Below are positions 35,667 through 45,196 of a DNA stretch of 64,000 nucleotides, piece after piece (position 1 is the stretch's first letter; each line of letters starts with the position of its first letter). A program made the translations under genes and the position numbers. Under the pieces are notes generated by a model that was not told the origin of the DNA, searched no databases, and saw nothing but the letters and a program-made list of their open reading frames with translations. Source of the stretch: JANQNX01 sp965601665 (GTDB taxonomy: Bacteria > Pseudomonadota > Gammaproteobacteria > Eutrophobiales > Eutrophobiaceae). Location of the stretch: positions 2,542,001 to 2,606,000 of the forward strand of contig OZ271833.1 in NCBI GenBank assembly GCA_965601665.1. Direction: 5' to 3'.

Positions 35667-36002
35667 ATGGAATGTTCAAATACTCATTCACATCCAGAGC
35701 ATATTCATGGTTCCGATTGTGGGCATACAGCCATTCGTCATAATGGTCATATCGATTATATACATGATGGGCATCTTCATCATCCTCACGATGAGCATTG
35801 TGATGAACATGTGATAGAAGTCAGTGATGTTAATCCTGATGAATGTGCACCGCTTGATAACTGCGGGGAACACGTCCATGGACCTGGTTGCGGGCATGAG
35901 GCTGTGCCTCATTTAGATCATATTGATTACCTTGTCGGTGGGCGCCTGCATCATGTGCATAATGGTCACTGTGATGACCATGGACCTATTGAAATAGTTT
36001 AA
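35667..36002 (+). CDS. His-rich tandem-repeat metal-binding protein
   Basis: A 111-residue protein with 24 His plus several Cys and Asp residues. It has two imperfect repeats of about 42 residues: each begins with HIHG/HVHG followed by CGH, continues with HIDY and LHH, and ends with HCD near Glu-Val or Glu-Ile-Val. No signal peptide is visible, so it is probably cytoplasmic. The composition and position after the ABC pair suggest zinc storage or buffering. An AGGAGA ribosome-binding site precedes the ATG. Specificity for zinc is inferred from context. Confidence 0.75.
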   Translation: MECSNTHSHPEHIHGSDCGHTAIRHNGHIDYIHDGHLHHPHDEHCDEHVIEVSDVNPDECAPLDNCGEHVHGPGCGHEAVPHLDHIDYLVGGRLHHVHNGHCDDHGPIEIV

Positions 36003-36264
36003 ACATTTTTTTAAAAACGATAAATCGAACTAGAGTAAGGGATCTATTCAATAACACGATTTACAGGTCTTTAGTAAGTCTGGCAAAACGGTCGACGGCG
36101 GTTTTTCACGTGCCTCTTTCCTGCTGGCACTAGTGCCTTATCTCTTACCCGGTAATCACCGTAAAATCATTATATGCGCTGATTTCGTTCGCGTTAAAAC
36201 GTTCATTCACACTGTAAAGAAACCACCATATAAATGATTCAATAACTTTATCGGAAAATACATC

Positions 36265-36663
36265 ATGGACAGAATTGAAGTACAGCAGATGCTGGACAAG
36301 GTTGCGATATCGGCATCTGCATTATGCATGTTACATTGCTTGCTGACCCCGCTACTGATAATTACAGTGCCAGTTATTTCTTTAACTTTCATGGCTGATG
36401 AATCTTTCCATAAAATACTTGTAGCGTTTGTTCTGCCAATTAGCCTTTTCGCGCTTTTTATAGGTTGTCATCGTCACAAGGATAGGACTGTGATGCTATT
36501 GGGATGTGCAGGTCTTTTTTCGCTTGTTATCGTGGCGTTTATCGGACATGACGTATTTGGTGAGCCTGGAGAAAAAGTTGCAACAGTGCTAGGCGGAATA
36601 GTATTAGTGCTGGGGCATGTACGAAATTATGTGTTATGCCGTAAAACGGCATGTGACAACTAG
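36265..36663 (+). CDS. MerC-domain membrane protein
   Basis: A 132-residue inner-membrane protein with four predicted helices. The first helix carries ALCMLHCLLTPLL, the CxxHC-like metal motif of MerC proteins, which were first known as mercury transporters; chromosomal members also occur in zinc-limitation regulons. A His-rich turn (GCHRHKDR) lies between helices 2 and 3, and the C-terminus ends with Cys residues. It stands 262 nt after the His-rich protein. Transport of zinc or another soft metal is inference. Confidence 0.82.
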   Translation: MDRIEVQQMLDKVAISASALCMLHCLLTPLLIITVPVISLTFMADESFHKILVAFVLPISLFALFIGCHRHKDRTVMLLGCAGLFSLVIVAFIGHDVFGEPGEKVATVLGGIVLVLGHVRNYVLCRKTACDN

Positions 36664-36691
36664 TTTGGCCTAATTGACTAACATTGTAGTC

Positions 36692-36877
36692 ATGACAAAC
36701 GAAAAATTAGAGACGGATAGCAAAAATATTATTACTGAGGCGCGCTGTTGCAATGATGAAAGTTGTTGTCCCTCTCAAGGCACGGTTACTCGTAGCTACC
36801 CTAAAATTGGGCGCAATGATCCCTGCCCGTGTATGAGCGGCCGCAAGTATAAGAAGTGTTGTGGAAAGTTCCTGTAA
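36692..36877 (+). CDS. SEC-C motif protein
   Basis: A 61-residue protein ending in a SEC-C zinc-binding motif: IGRNDPCPCMSGRKYKKCCG contains the CxC...CC ligands and is nearly identical to the SecA C-terminal motif. The N-terminal half has additional Cys pairs (ARCCNDESCCPS). A TTG start at 36674 would add six residues; the ATG at 36692 is preferred. It follows the MerC gene by 28 nt. A free-standing zinc finger next to a metal transporter suggests metal binding or a SecB/ribosome-linked adaptor. Confidence 0.75.
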   Translation: MTNEKLETDSKNIITEARCCNDESCCPSQGTVTRSYPKIGRNDPCPCMSGRKYKKCCGKFL

Positions 36878-36909
36878 GCAGATCGATAGAAAAAATCGTT
36901 GAACTGGTA

Positions 36910-37845
36910 TTAAGTGGAAAGAGCGGGAATCCTGCTGGTAACTTTTACCATATTGCGACCGGCTTCTTTTGCAGCATACATAGCCGAGTCTGCTGCTTCC
37001 AATATTTCTTTCCAGGTTTTAGCATGTTCAGGAAAAGTCGCAATACCAACACTGATAGTCAGGTTGAATTCTTTGTTATCCTCAATAGAAAATTGATATT
37101 CGTCAAGCTGCTTGCGCAGTCGTTCCGCCAGCTCCTGGGCTTCTGGAAGCCTTGTCTCAGGGAGGATGACGACAAATTCCTCACCACCATAACGGGCCGC
37201 ATAGTCTGAGTTACGAATTGAATTCGCTAAAAACGTTGCAAAGTTGTTAAGTACTGTATCCCCTATCAGGTGTCCATAGGTATCGTTAATAGATTTGAAA
37301 TAATCCAGGTCCAGCATGAAGACAGACAAGGCATGTTTATACCGAGATGCTCTTTCTATTTCATTGTTCAAACGTTGTTCCAATGCGTTACGATTATATA
37401 GTCCGGTTAAGGGATCGTGGGCTGCCATGTGTTTCAATTTTTCTTCCATGTTCTTGCGTTCGGTGATGTCTAAATGCGTGCCGCTCATACGCAGAGGGCG
37501 CCCATTAGCGTCACGCTGAACAATTTTGGCATGATCAAGGATCCACTTATAAGTTCCTTCCTTGGTGAGCATTCGGTATTCCAGTTTGTGGGAGCTTGTC
37601 CGCCCCTCCAGATGATCATTAATTGATTTCCATGCAGCATCACGATCATCTGGATGAATCGAATTTGTCCATGTGTCAGTGTTGTCTTCAAAATTCTTGA
37701 TCGTCGAATAACCAAGCATCTGAGCCCAACGGTCGTTGCGTTTCACTTCTCCTGTTTCTATATTCCAATCCCAGAAACCCAAGTCGCTCCCTTCCAGTAC
37801 CATTTTTAGGCGTTCTTCACTGAGTAGTAAATCTTTTTCATTCAT
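36910..37845 (-). CDS. PAS-GGDEF diguanylate cyclase
   Basis: A 311-residue cytoplasmic protein: a PAS domain of the PAS_3 type (about 10-135; DLGFWDWNIETGEVKRNDRW, HPDDRDAAW, TEGTYKWILDHAKI-like segment and HLDITERKNMEEKL), then GGDEF (about 140-305) with GGEEF in AARYGGEEFVVILPETR and an RNSD I-site five residues before. Active c-di-GMP synthesis with product inhibition is expected. It is oriented against the zinc cluster and is the last gene before the tRNA-fragment array, so it probably belongs to the original chromosome. Confidence 0.9.
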   Translation of the reverse strand: MNEKDLLLSEERLKMVLEGSDLGFWDWNIETGEVKRNDRWAQMLGYSTIKNFEDNTDTWTNSIHPDDRDAAWKSINDHLEGRTSSHKLEYRMLTKEGTYKWILDHAKIVQRDANGRPLRMSGTHLDITERKNMEEKLKHMAAHDPLTGLYNRNALEQRLNNEIERASRYKHALSVFMLDLDYFKSINDTYGHLIGDTVLNNFATFLANSIRNSDYAARYGGEEFVVILPETRLPEAQELAERLRKQLDEYQFSIEDNKEFNLTISVGIATFPEHAKTWKEILEAADSAMYAAKEAGRNMVKVTSRIPALST

Positions 37846-38385
37846 AATTCGACTAATTTTAGATTAGAACGCCCATAAGTCTATCTAATGTTTGGTTGGA
37901 AGGAGTTTGAGATTGGTGTTGCGGGTAAGCAATGGTAGCTATGGCTGGGCCTTAACCAGCGACATCAGCATGATGAACTTGAACCTACATATGTAGTAAC
38001 TAACTAAAACAGTCACTTATGGCACCAGCCTTGTGATTTAACTCTCAATAGCCGACGCCGGAGAGACGCTGCGTATCGTTACGGCAGCGCTCCGCATAAT
38101 TAGCGCTTCAGATAGTGTTTGTTGTTACTCCGTACTCATGGCGACCAACTTTAACTGGCTTGTCGAGAATATACGCTGACACTAGTAAAATCAGGCGTAT
38201 TTATTAAGTGCTTATAAACAATTGAAATTAAATAAAAAATTAATTTAAGTTTAATGACTTGAAGATACGCGTTATAAATGATTATCTACATTTGCGTTAG
38301 TCAGCTTCAATATAATAGGTGCATCAGGTTAAATATCTATTCTTATTAGAAAACTTTCTGACAACAGATAGATGAGTTAAGTTGC
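37846..38385. other. 540-nt gene-free stretch holding the oldest tRNA fragment
   Basis: No convincing gene is seen on either strand. The stretch contains the most decayed tRNA-Met fragment and tail (37933-38045), then about 300 nt of mixed sequence that turns strongly AT-rich just before the hemerythrin-GGDEF gene, where the promoter of the first cassette probably lies. Confidence 0.6.
37933..38045 (-). repeat. tRNA-Met 3' fragment plus conserved tail, copy A (decayed)
   Basis: Positions 37933-37978 match the complement of the tRNA-Met gene from the CCA end to the anticodon loop, with several substitutions (for example GGGCCTTAACC for GGACTTGAACC). After 27 nt of unrelated sequence the conserved tail begins at 38006 (AAAACAGTCACTTATGGCAC) but loses similarity after about 40 nt. 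It is the most diverged of four copies and farthest from the intact tRNA. Interpreted as a displaced attachment site. Confidence 0.75.
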
Positions 38386-39498
38386 ATGATCTATTTTGAG
38401 TGGGATAAAGCATTTCAATTGGGGCTCGAACAAGTTGACAGCGAGCATCATGGCCTGGTCGATTTGGTCAATCGACTAGGCACTTCAATATCTGAAACTA
38501 GCGTCGATTATGAAGCTTTACAAATACTCGATGACCTCGCCAACTATGCCGTGACCCATTTCAACAATGAAGAAGCCCTAATGCAGCAATATGGTGTTGA
38601 CGAAAGACATCAAAACGAGCACAAGTTAATACATCAGCATTTTGTTGATGACGTCATCCGCATGAAAAAAGAATTAAAAACAGGTTCACAATTAATTACG
38701 CCAAAATATTTACTCAATTACTTAATTAATTGGCTGTCTTTTCATATTTTAGTAACAGACAGAAATATGGCCAACCAGATTCATGAAATAGACAAAGGCA
38801 CATCTTCGATCGATGCATATGATCACCAGGAAAAACATTTTGATAAATCAGTAAAGCCTTTGATATCGGCGGTAAGTGGGCTATTTAATCAACTAGCGGC
38901 CAGCAATAAAGAACTAAGAGAACTGAATGAAACATTAGAAACAAAAGTCACTGAACGAACAGCTGAATTAAACGAGGCGAATAAAAAGCTCGAGACTTTG
39001 TCGCTCACTGATATGTTGACGGGATTACCAAACAGGCGACATGCGTTACAACAATTACAAGCACATTGGGATGAGTCCATGGATAATGCTTCTCCACTGT
39101 CATGTATGATGATTGATGCCGACTATTTCAAGGTTGTCAATGACGAGCTAGGTCATGATTCCGGAGATAAGGTCTTAATTACGCTTGCCCGGGAGTTGCG
39201 ACATTCGCTTAGGACCGATGATTTTGTTGCAAGATTAGGCGGGGATGAGTTTTTTGTTATCTGTCCGAATACTCGTTTAGATGGTGCAATAGAATTAGCT
39301 AAAGCAATCTTGTCCAGAGTTTTTTCAATTAAAAAAGCGTTTCCCGATTTACAATGGAACAGCAGTGTAAGTATCGGTATCTCTTGCAAGGATAAGTCAC
39401 AAGCTACTGTAAACGAACTTATCAAAATCGCTGATGAGAGTGTCTACATGGCTAAAGAAGCAGGAAGGGGTTGTGTCAGGTCAACTCAATCAACTTGA
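38386..39498 (+). CDS. Bacteriohemerythrin-GGDEF diguanylate cyclase
   Basis: A 370-residue cytoplasmic protein. Residues about 1-135 form a hemerythrin domain with the di-iron ligands in place: His in DSEHHGLVDL, His and Glu in THFNNEEALM, His residues in HQNEHKLIHQHF, and His and Asp in SFHILVTDRNM. A coiled coil (about 165-205) links to a GGDEF domain (about 210-370) with ARLGGDEFFVIC and an RTDD I-site. In Vibrio cholerae a similar fusion couples oxygen or redox state of the iron pair to c-di-GMP synthesis. The stop codon falls within a possible decayed tRNA fragment. Confidence 0.92.
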   Translation: MIYFEWDKAFQLGLEQVDSEHHGLVDLVNRLGTSISETSVDYEALQILDDLANYAVTHFNNEEALMQQYGVDERHQNEHKLIHQHFVDDVIRMKKELKTGSQLITPKYLLNYLINWLSFHILVTDRNMANQIHEIDKGTSSIDAYDHQEKHFDKSVKPLISAVSGLFNQLAASNKELRELNETLETKVTERTAELNEANKKLETLSLTDMLTGLPNRRHALQQLQAHWDESMDNASPLSCMMIDADYFKVVNDELGHDSGDKVLITLARELRHSLRTDDFVARLGGDEFFVICPNTRLDGAIELAKAILSRVFSIKKAFPDLQWNSSVSIGISCKDKSQATVNELIKIADESVYMAKEAGRGCVRSTQST

Positions 39499-39749
39499 AC
39501 CAGCAATCATCAGCGATAACAATATATCGTCATAGCTGACCGAGCGATCCATATCGTGGGTCTTCCTTTTTTGTTTTATCATTTTTATTGATGAATTAGA
39601 ATAATTGTAAATAGGTTCCAGCTATTTAACGCAGCAAAATCAACACGCCTATTTCCATGTATTAGCCGTTAATACTGTCTTGATTAGGTTTGTATTTAAC
39701 CTGTAAAAAAACTATAGTCTTTAAACGGTTTTTCGCTAGTAACTTATGA

Positions 39750-40388
39750 ATGGGCATACAGTCAGTTAATAAAGACCTCTCTTTTTCAGAGTTGATAAAA
39801 TCTGAAACACGCTCTCTGCATAAGCAGCTAGAGAAGAAACTGAATTTTCCGCACAGTTTCAAATCGCTGGAAGCCTACCACGAAATACTCTGGTTCTATT
39901 ATTATTTTCAACTGGAAGTCAGGCGCCAGTCAGCCAGCTTCAAACATCTTATTCCAGCCAGTTTAAATCCGGAAGAGCGTGATAAGTTAATGCTAATCGA
40001 ATCAGATATTCAGCATTCCGCCCAGACAGTTTCAACTGACGCGTTGAGTTATTCACTATCGTTGAATTCGCTGGATGAGTTCATGGGCTTTTTTTACGTG
40101 GAAGAAGGTTCTACGCTGGGTGGAAAACACATCGTTGCTTGCCTGGAGAAATATCACGGTCCGGCTATTCGCAGTTGCGCCAGTTATCTCGACCCCTATG
40201 GCGATCAATGCAACGCGATGTGGGATAACTTCAAATACGTATTGGAAGACATGATCACCAACGGCCAGATTAAACCACACAGGGTAATAGTAGGCGCCAT
40301 CAAAACCTACCACTATCTGCATGAACTCGTCGATCGATGCGGTATTAATGATCGGCAGCAAAGGCAGAATTTGTGTCTGGGTATCTAG
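39750..40388 (+). CDS. Biliverdin-producing heme oxygenase (BphO type)
   Basis: A 212-residue heme oxygenase that opens heme to biliverdin, the phytochrome chromophore. The proximal heme His is in SETRSLHKQLEK near residue 25, and the distal helix shows GFFYVEEGSTLGGKHI, the hallmark of bacterial HemO/BphO. It lies two genes upstream of a biliverdin-type phytochrome on the same strand, so chromophore supply is the likely role. Start is the ATG at 39750; the alternative ATG 4 nt earlier is out of frame and closes quickly. Confidence 0.9.
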   Translation: MGIQSVNKDLSFSELIKSETRSLHKQLEKKLNFPHSFKSLEAYHEILWFYYYFQLEVRRQSASFKHLIPASLNPEERDKLMLIESDIQHSAQTVSTDALSYSLSLNSLDEFMGFFYVEEGSTLGGKHIVACLEKYHGPAIRSCASYLDPYGDQCNAMWDNFKYVLEDMITNGQIKPHRVIVGAIKTYHYLHELVDRCGINDRQQRQNLCLGI

Positions 40389-40603
40389 CACAGATTAAGT
40401 AAGTATTTCATAAGCTTGCGAGACTGATTTAATAATCAGTTTTTCGATTATGACAAAATTGTTACAGCCGGAATCTGTCTCTTTTTCAGTGCGGCGTAGA
40501 GTTTCGTCTTGTTCATAAAGTCAATCCGCCTATAATCAATTGGCTTAGCAATAATAATAAAAATTCCAGCGAATACGTTCTAGCAGTTTGGATAGCTTAT
40601 TTA

Positions 40604-43600
40604 ATGGATTTAACAGAAGACAATGGCAACTCACCAGTTGCTGACATGAATAAAGACCCTCAGACTTTTTTCGTTGCTGGCATCGGTGCGTCTGCTGGAG
40701 GGCTTGAAGCGCTAATTCAGCTTATCAGCGCGCTGAATTCTACAATTAATTGCAGTTTTGTAGTACTACAGCATCTTTCACCAAACTATCGAAGTATGCT
40801 GGTGCAACTGATTGGCAGGCAGTCATCGCTTGAGGTTGTATCAGCGGAGGATGGACAAGAGCTAAGGCCAGGATGCGTGTTTGTTGCACCACCCCGGTGG
40901 GACCTTGTGCTCGAACAGAATCGGCTGCGGCGTGTTGAGCCACTCCCTGATATTGCCCCTAAGCCATCTGTAACCCGGTTTCTAAACTCACTCGCCAGCG
41001 AGATTGGGGAGTATGCAATTGGTGTCATTCTGTCCGGAACGGGTACTGACGGCTCTGCAGGTATTCGCGCTGTCAAGGCGGGTGGTGGGCTGACTTTTGC
41101 TCAAGACCCAAGCGAAGCAAAGTATGCTGGAATGCCCAGGGCAGCGATAGAGACCGTTTCGGTCGATTTTGTACTGTCTCCCGCCGGCATTGCCCGGGAG
41201 ATTACCCAATATGTTCAGCGCGCCCCTGAGATTAAAATTCCTGAAAAAGTAGACGAAACCGATGGTGAACGTTATCGCCGTTTGATCAAGAAAGTCTATG
41301 AGCATACCAAGGTTGATTTTTCAGGCTATAAGGACAGTACCGTGTGGCGCAGAATTCAGCGGCGTATGGCAACAACGCGCTGCTCGGATGTTGACGCCTA
41401 CCTTCACTACGTCGATAAGGTGCCGGCGGAGCTGGACGCGCTTTGTAAAGACATCCTCATTTCTGTTACCGGTTTCTTCCGTGATCGGGCAGCGTTCAAC
41501 AGTCTCAAGAAAAGGATCCATGACATCATTGACAGCAAGACACCGGGTGATGAAATCCGGGTTTGGGTTGCAGGTTGCGCCTCGGGTGAAGAGCCATACT
41601 CAATCGCTATCCTGATAGCTGATGCCCTGGGAGATGCCAAAGACCACTACAACGTACAGGTGTTTGCGACCGACATCGACATGGAGGCATTGAACCTGGC
41701 AAGGCGCGCAACGTATTCGCATGCTGCTGTTGAGGACATGCCCACGCATTATCTGGAAACCTACTTTGAGCATAATGCCGACGAGCTGGAGGTTGTTCGC
41801 GATATTCGTGATATGGTTGTTTTTGCCCGGCAGGATCTTGTGCTCGATCCGCCTTTCCTGCGGCTGGACCTGATTTCCTGTCGAAATGTTCTTATCTACT
41901 TCACGCCTGAATTACAGGCCAAGGTCCTGTCGGTCATCCGCTACGGATTGCTCGAGAATGGATATCTGTTCCTGGGGCGTTCCGAAAACATTTCACAAGC
42001 GGAAGAGTTTTTCTCGGCTGTAGATAGCAGGAACCGAATCTATATAACAAAACCAAAAAGTGGAACACGGCCTGCGGGCGGCGCGGTTAAAGCCAGGCTG
42101 GGTGTACTGGCGATGCAGCAACCGTCGGTACGAAAAAAACGGCCAACGACAATGGCTATCGCGAATGACCTGGCAAGCAAAGCCTATATACCGCCATCGA
42201 TACTGATCGATAGCAAATTCAAAATTCTGCATACCATTGGTGAGATCACCCGGTATGTTCAGTTTCCAGATGGTGTCCCTCAACTCGATTTATCTATCAT
42301 GCTGAACAAGGAACTGAATTCTGAACTATTGACACTGGTTCACTACGCGCGTTCCAAGCAAAAGGTCGCGCTTGGATATCCACGCCGAATAGCACCGGGA
42401 CCAAAGGGTCTGGTGCGTCTGGTTGTTCACCCTTATCGGCCACGCGAGGACGATGAGCGTTTTCTTGTCAGTTTTGAAACCGTTAAGCCAAGAAAGAAAA
42501 CCAGTAAGAATCGTTCAAAAAGTGAAATTGAACATGATACCAATGTACTTTCAGATGAATTGACCGCAACCCAGGAGCACCTTCAAACCGTCATCGAGGA
42601 GTTGGAAACTTCAAACGAAGAGATGCAGGCCCTGAATGAGGAAATACAAGCAGCCAACGAGGAATTACAGGCCTCCAATGAAGAACTCGAGGCTTCAAAC
42701 GAAGAACTACAGTCGAGCAATGAGGAGCTGGTCACGCTAAACGAGGAATTGATAATCAAGTCCTCGGATATGGTCAGACTTAATGCAGAATTTGAGAACG
42801 TTCAAAACAATCTCGATTTCCCAATCGTTATGCTGGACTCAGACTCTGTTGTTACCCGCTTTAACAGGGCAGCACATGAAGTACTGAAGTTAAGCGCCTC
42901 GGCGCTGAGCAAACCGTTGGCCAGTCTCAAACTTGCCACCCCATTCGACGTACTTAACGAGGTGGCTGCCGCAGTAAACATCAATAAGAAACCGGTGGTC
43001 AGGCCGCTGGCTACTACCGAACATTTTTACTTGTTGCAAGCAGTGGCTTATGAATCAGAAGATGGGCTGTTTAGTGGCATCATCATGGTAATACTGAACC
43101 AAACTGAAATTCGCAAGGCCGAGCGAAAATCTGCGGAAAACGAGGCGCGTTTATTGGCGTTGATGAACCATTCCCCCTCCATGATCAGCGTAAAGGACCC
43201 CACCGGACATTATTCTTTTGTTAATAAACGATTCCTTGATTTTCATGATTTAAAAAATACTGAAGTGATAGCCAGGAACGATCAACAGATTTTTCCAACG
43301 ACTTTTGCCGCAAAGCTGCGCAAAAATGATCTCGAACTTTTCGAACATGCATTACCTACCGAGACCATAGAGGTTATGGAAAGAGCTGATCAAAAGCATC
43401 ATTTGCTCTCGATCCGGTTTCCGATTAGAAACTCTGACGGCGACATTGTCAGCATCTGCACTCAAGCAAACGATATTACCGAGGAAATTGAAAGCAGGGA
43501 GCAGTTACTACTCTCTGCCAGTGTGTTCGATCATGCCGGTGAGGGGATACTGGTAACCGACAGCGAGGCCAACATTGTTTCGGCGAATTTGGCATTCGAG

Positions 43601-45160
43601 AGAATATCTGGTTATCGTCAGGAAGAGGTCATTGGCAAAAATCCATCAATGCTTAAATCCGGTCGTCATGACACGAGGTTTTACCAGCAAATGTGGGACG
43701 CACTGATTAATGCAGGTTACTGGCAGGGTGAGATATGGAACAAACGGAAAAATGGCGACCACTATCCTGAATGGGTAACGATCACTGCGGTTAAAGACGA
43801 AAAGGGAGTGACTACGCATTATGTGGCTATCTTAAGTGATATTTCACAAATCAAGGAAAAGGAATACGCGATTGAGCGTCTTGCTACCCATGATGAACTC
43901 ACTGAATTGCCAAACCGATTGCTGTTTACCGACAGGCTTAATCACACGGTTCTACGCGCGGAACGCAATAACACTGTTTTTTACGTTTTGTTCCTGGATC
44001 TCGATAACTTCAAGGTCATCAATGATAGTCTCGGACATAGCGCTGGTGATAAGTTACTGAAAGAGGCGGGTGAAAGGATTCTTGGTTGCGTGCGTGAATC
44101 TGACACTGTTGCCCGCTGGGGCGGAGATGAGTTTGTTGTGTTGCTGGAGGAAATAGATGCCGAGCATGTGACCACCATCACCAAACGTATTATCGAAGAT
44201 CTTGCCGAGTCTTATTCTCTCGATGGTAAGCGAGTACATTCCACTGCCAGTGTGGGTATCAGCAGCTACCCAATGGATGGAAAGGATGCGGATGATCTGC
44301 TGAAAAGTGCAGACACAGCAATGTATGAGTCGAAAGATTCTGGAAAGAATCAGCTTCGCTTCTTTTCCAAAGACCTGCGACAGATTATAGAGCGTCGTAT
44401 GACAATCGAGAATGGAATTCATGTTGGTTTGGAGAAGAATGAATTTTACATGGTGTATCAACCGGAGATCGAGCTCAAGACTGGCCGATGTGTATCTATC
44501 GAGGCGTTGATGCGTTGGAAGAATAAGACGCTTGGAGTCATTTCGCCGAATTCGTTTATTGCTGTTGCCGAGGAGTCTGGTCTGATCAATGAACTGACCA
44601 GGTACTCGATCCGCGCAATTATGCAAACCATCCGCGCCTTGAAGAACAGCGGCATCGAACCACCTCCGGTATTCATTAATATCTCCTCGGTGATGTTAGC
44701 CAGTCAATCTCTCGAAGCATTGCTTGAAACCGAATTCGCTTTACATGAGCTCGATTCGTCAGCTATTGGCGTAGAGCTTACTGAAACAGCACTGCTATCA
44801 GATAATGAGACAGTGGTCAGCAACCTGAGATATTTACTGGACAATAATATCAAGGTTTACCTGGATGACTTTGGCACAGGTTATTCTTCATTGTCGGTTC
44901 TGAAGCGCTACACAATAGATGGCTTGAAGATTGATCGTTCTTTCGTCGACGGCATTGCTACGCGCTCGGATGATCAAGCGTTGAGTTCGGCCGTCATTAG
45001 TATTGCAAAGGCGCTTGGTATAGAGGTACTCGCCGAGGGCGTTGAAACCGAAGATCAGTTCAATGAATTAAAGTCGCGCTGCTGTCACTTTGCACAGGGT
45101 TACCTGTTTAGCAAGCCGCTTACCAAGGATGATCTGGAAACATATTTAACTAAAAGGTAA
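40604..45160 (+). CDS. CheB-CheR-coiled coil-PAS-GGDEF-EAL hybrid sensor protein
   Basis: A 1518-residue cytoplasmic multidomain protein. CheB methylesterase (about 22-205) has Ser30 in GASAGGLEA, His in VLQHLSP and Asp in GTGTDGSAG. CheR methyltransferase (about 215-485) has GCASGEEPYS and ISCRNVLIYF. A glutamate/asparagine-rich coiled coil (about 645-725) repeats the unit EELxxSNEEL. Two or three PAS domains (about 730-1095) precede GGDEF (motif near 1173, RESD I-site) and EAL (IEALMRW near 1300; DDFGTGYSSL, LKIDRSFVDGI). Catalytic residues of all four enzymes appear intact. No chemoreceptor gene is nearby. It stands between BphO and phytochrome genes, suggesting it is the output of the light sensor. 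Confidence 0.9.
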   Translation: MDLTEDNGNSPVADMNKDPQTFFVAGIGASAGGLEALIQLISALNSTINCSFVVLQHLSPNYRSMLVQLIGRQSSLEVVSAEDGQELRPGCVFVAPPRWDLVLEQNRLRRVEPLPDIAPKPSVTRFLNSLASEIGEYAIGVILSGTGTDGSAGIRAVKAGGGLTFAQDPSEAKYAGMPRAAIETVSVDFVLSPAGIAREITQYVQRAPEIKIPEKVDETDGERYRRLIKKVYEHTKVDFSGYKDSTVWRRIQRRMATTRCSDVDAYLHYVDKVPAELDALCKDILISVTGFFRDRAAFNSLKKRIHDIIDSKTPGDEIRVWVAGCASGEEPYSIAILIADALGDAKDHYNVQVFATDIDMEALNLARRATYSHAAVEDMPTHYLETYFEHNADELEVVRDIRDMVVFARQDLVLDPPFLRLDLISCRNVLIYFTPELQAKVLSVIRYGLLENGYLFLGRSENISQAEEFFSAVDSRNRIYITKPKSGTRPAGGAVKARLGVLAMQQPSVRKKRPTTMAIANDLASKAYIPPSILIDSKFKILHTIGEITRYVQFPDGVPQLDLSIMLNKELNSELLTLVHYARSKQKVALGYPRRIAPGPKGLVRLVVHPYRPREDDERFLVSFETVKPRKKTSKNRSKSEIEHDTNVLSDELTATQEHLQTVIEELETSNEEMQALNEEIQAANEELQASNEELEASNEELQSSNEELVTLNEELIIKSSDMVRLNAEFENVQNNLDFPIVMLDSDSVVTRFNRAAHEVLKLSASALSKPLASLKLATPFDVLNEVAAAVNINKKPVVRPLATTEHFYLLQAVAYESEDGLFSGIIMVILNQTEIRKAERKSAENEARLLALMNHSPSMISVKDPTGHYSFVNKRFLDFHDLKNTEVIARNDQQIFPTTFAAKLRKNDLELFEHALPTETIEVMERADQKHHLLSIRFPIRNSDGDIVSICTQANDITEEIESREQLLLSASVFDHAGEGILVTDSEANIVSANLAFERISGYRQEEVIGKNPSMLKSGRHDTRFYQQMWDALINAGYWQGEIWNKRKNGDHYPEWVTITAVKDEKGVTTHYVAILSDISQIKEKEYAIERLATHDELTELPNRLLFTDRLNHTVLRAERNNTVFYVLFLDLDNFKVINDSLGHSAGDKLLKEAGERILGCVRESDTVARWGGDEFVVLLEEIDAEHVTTITKRIIEDLAESYSLDGKRVHSTASVGISSYPMDGKDADDLLKSADTAMYESKDSGKNQLRFFSKDLRQIIERRMTIENGIHVGLEKNEFYMVYQPEIELKTGRCVSIEALMRWKNKTLGVISPNSFIAVAEESGLINELTRYSIRAIMQTIRALKNSGIEPPPVFINISSVMLASQSLEALLETEFALHELDSSAIGVELTETALLSDNETVVSNLRYLLDNNIKVYLDDFGTGYSSLSVLKRYTIDGLKIDRSFVDGIATRSDDQALSSAVISIAKALGIEVLAEGVETEDQFNELKSRCCHFAQGYLFSKPLTKDDLETYLTKR

Positions 45161-45196
45161 TCAGGCTGATAAGGCTATGATATAGGAGTTGCTACT

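Noticed and set aside
36003..36264. Gap between the His-rich protein and MerC as another tRNA-fragment boundary
   Set aside because: It contains a GGCACTAGTGCC palindrome that recalls the tail boxes, but no tRNA similarity and no other part of the tail.
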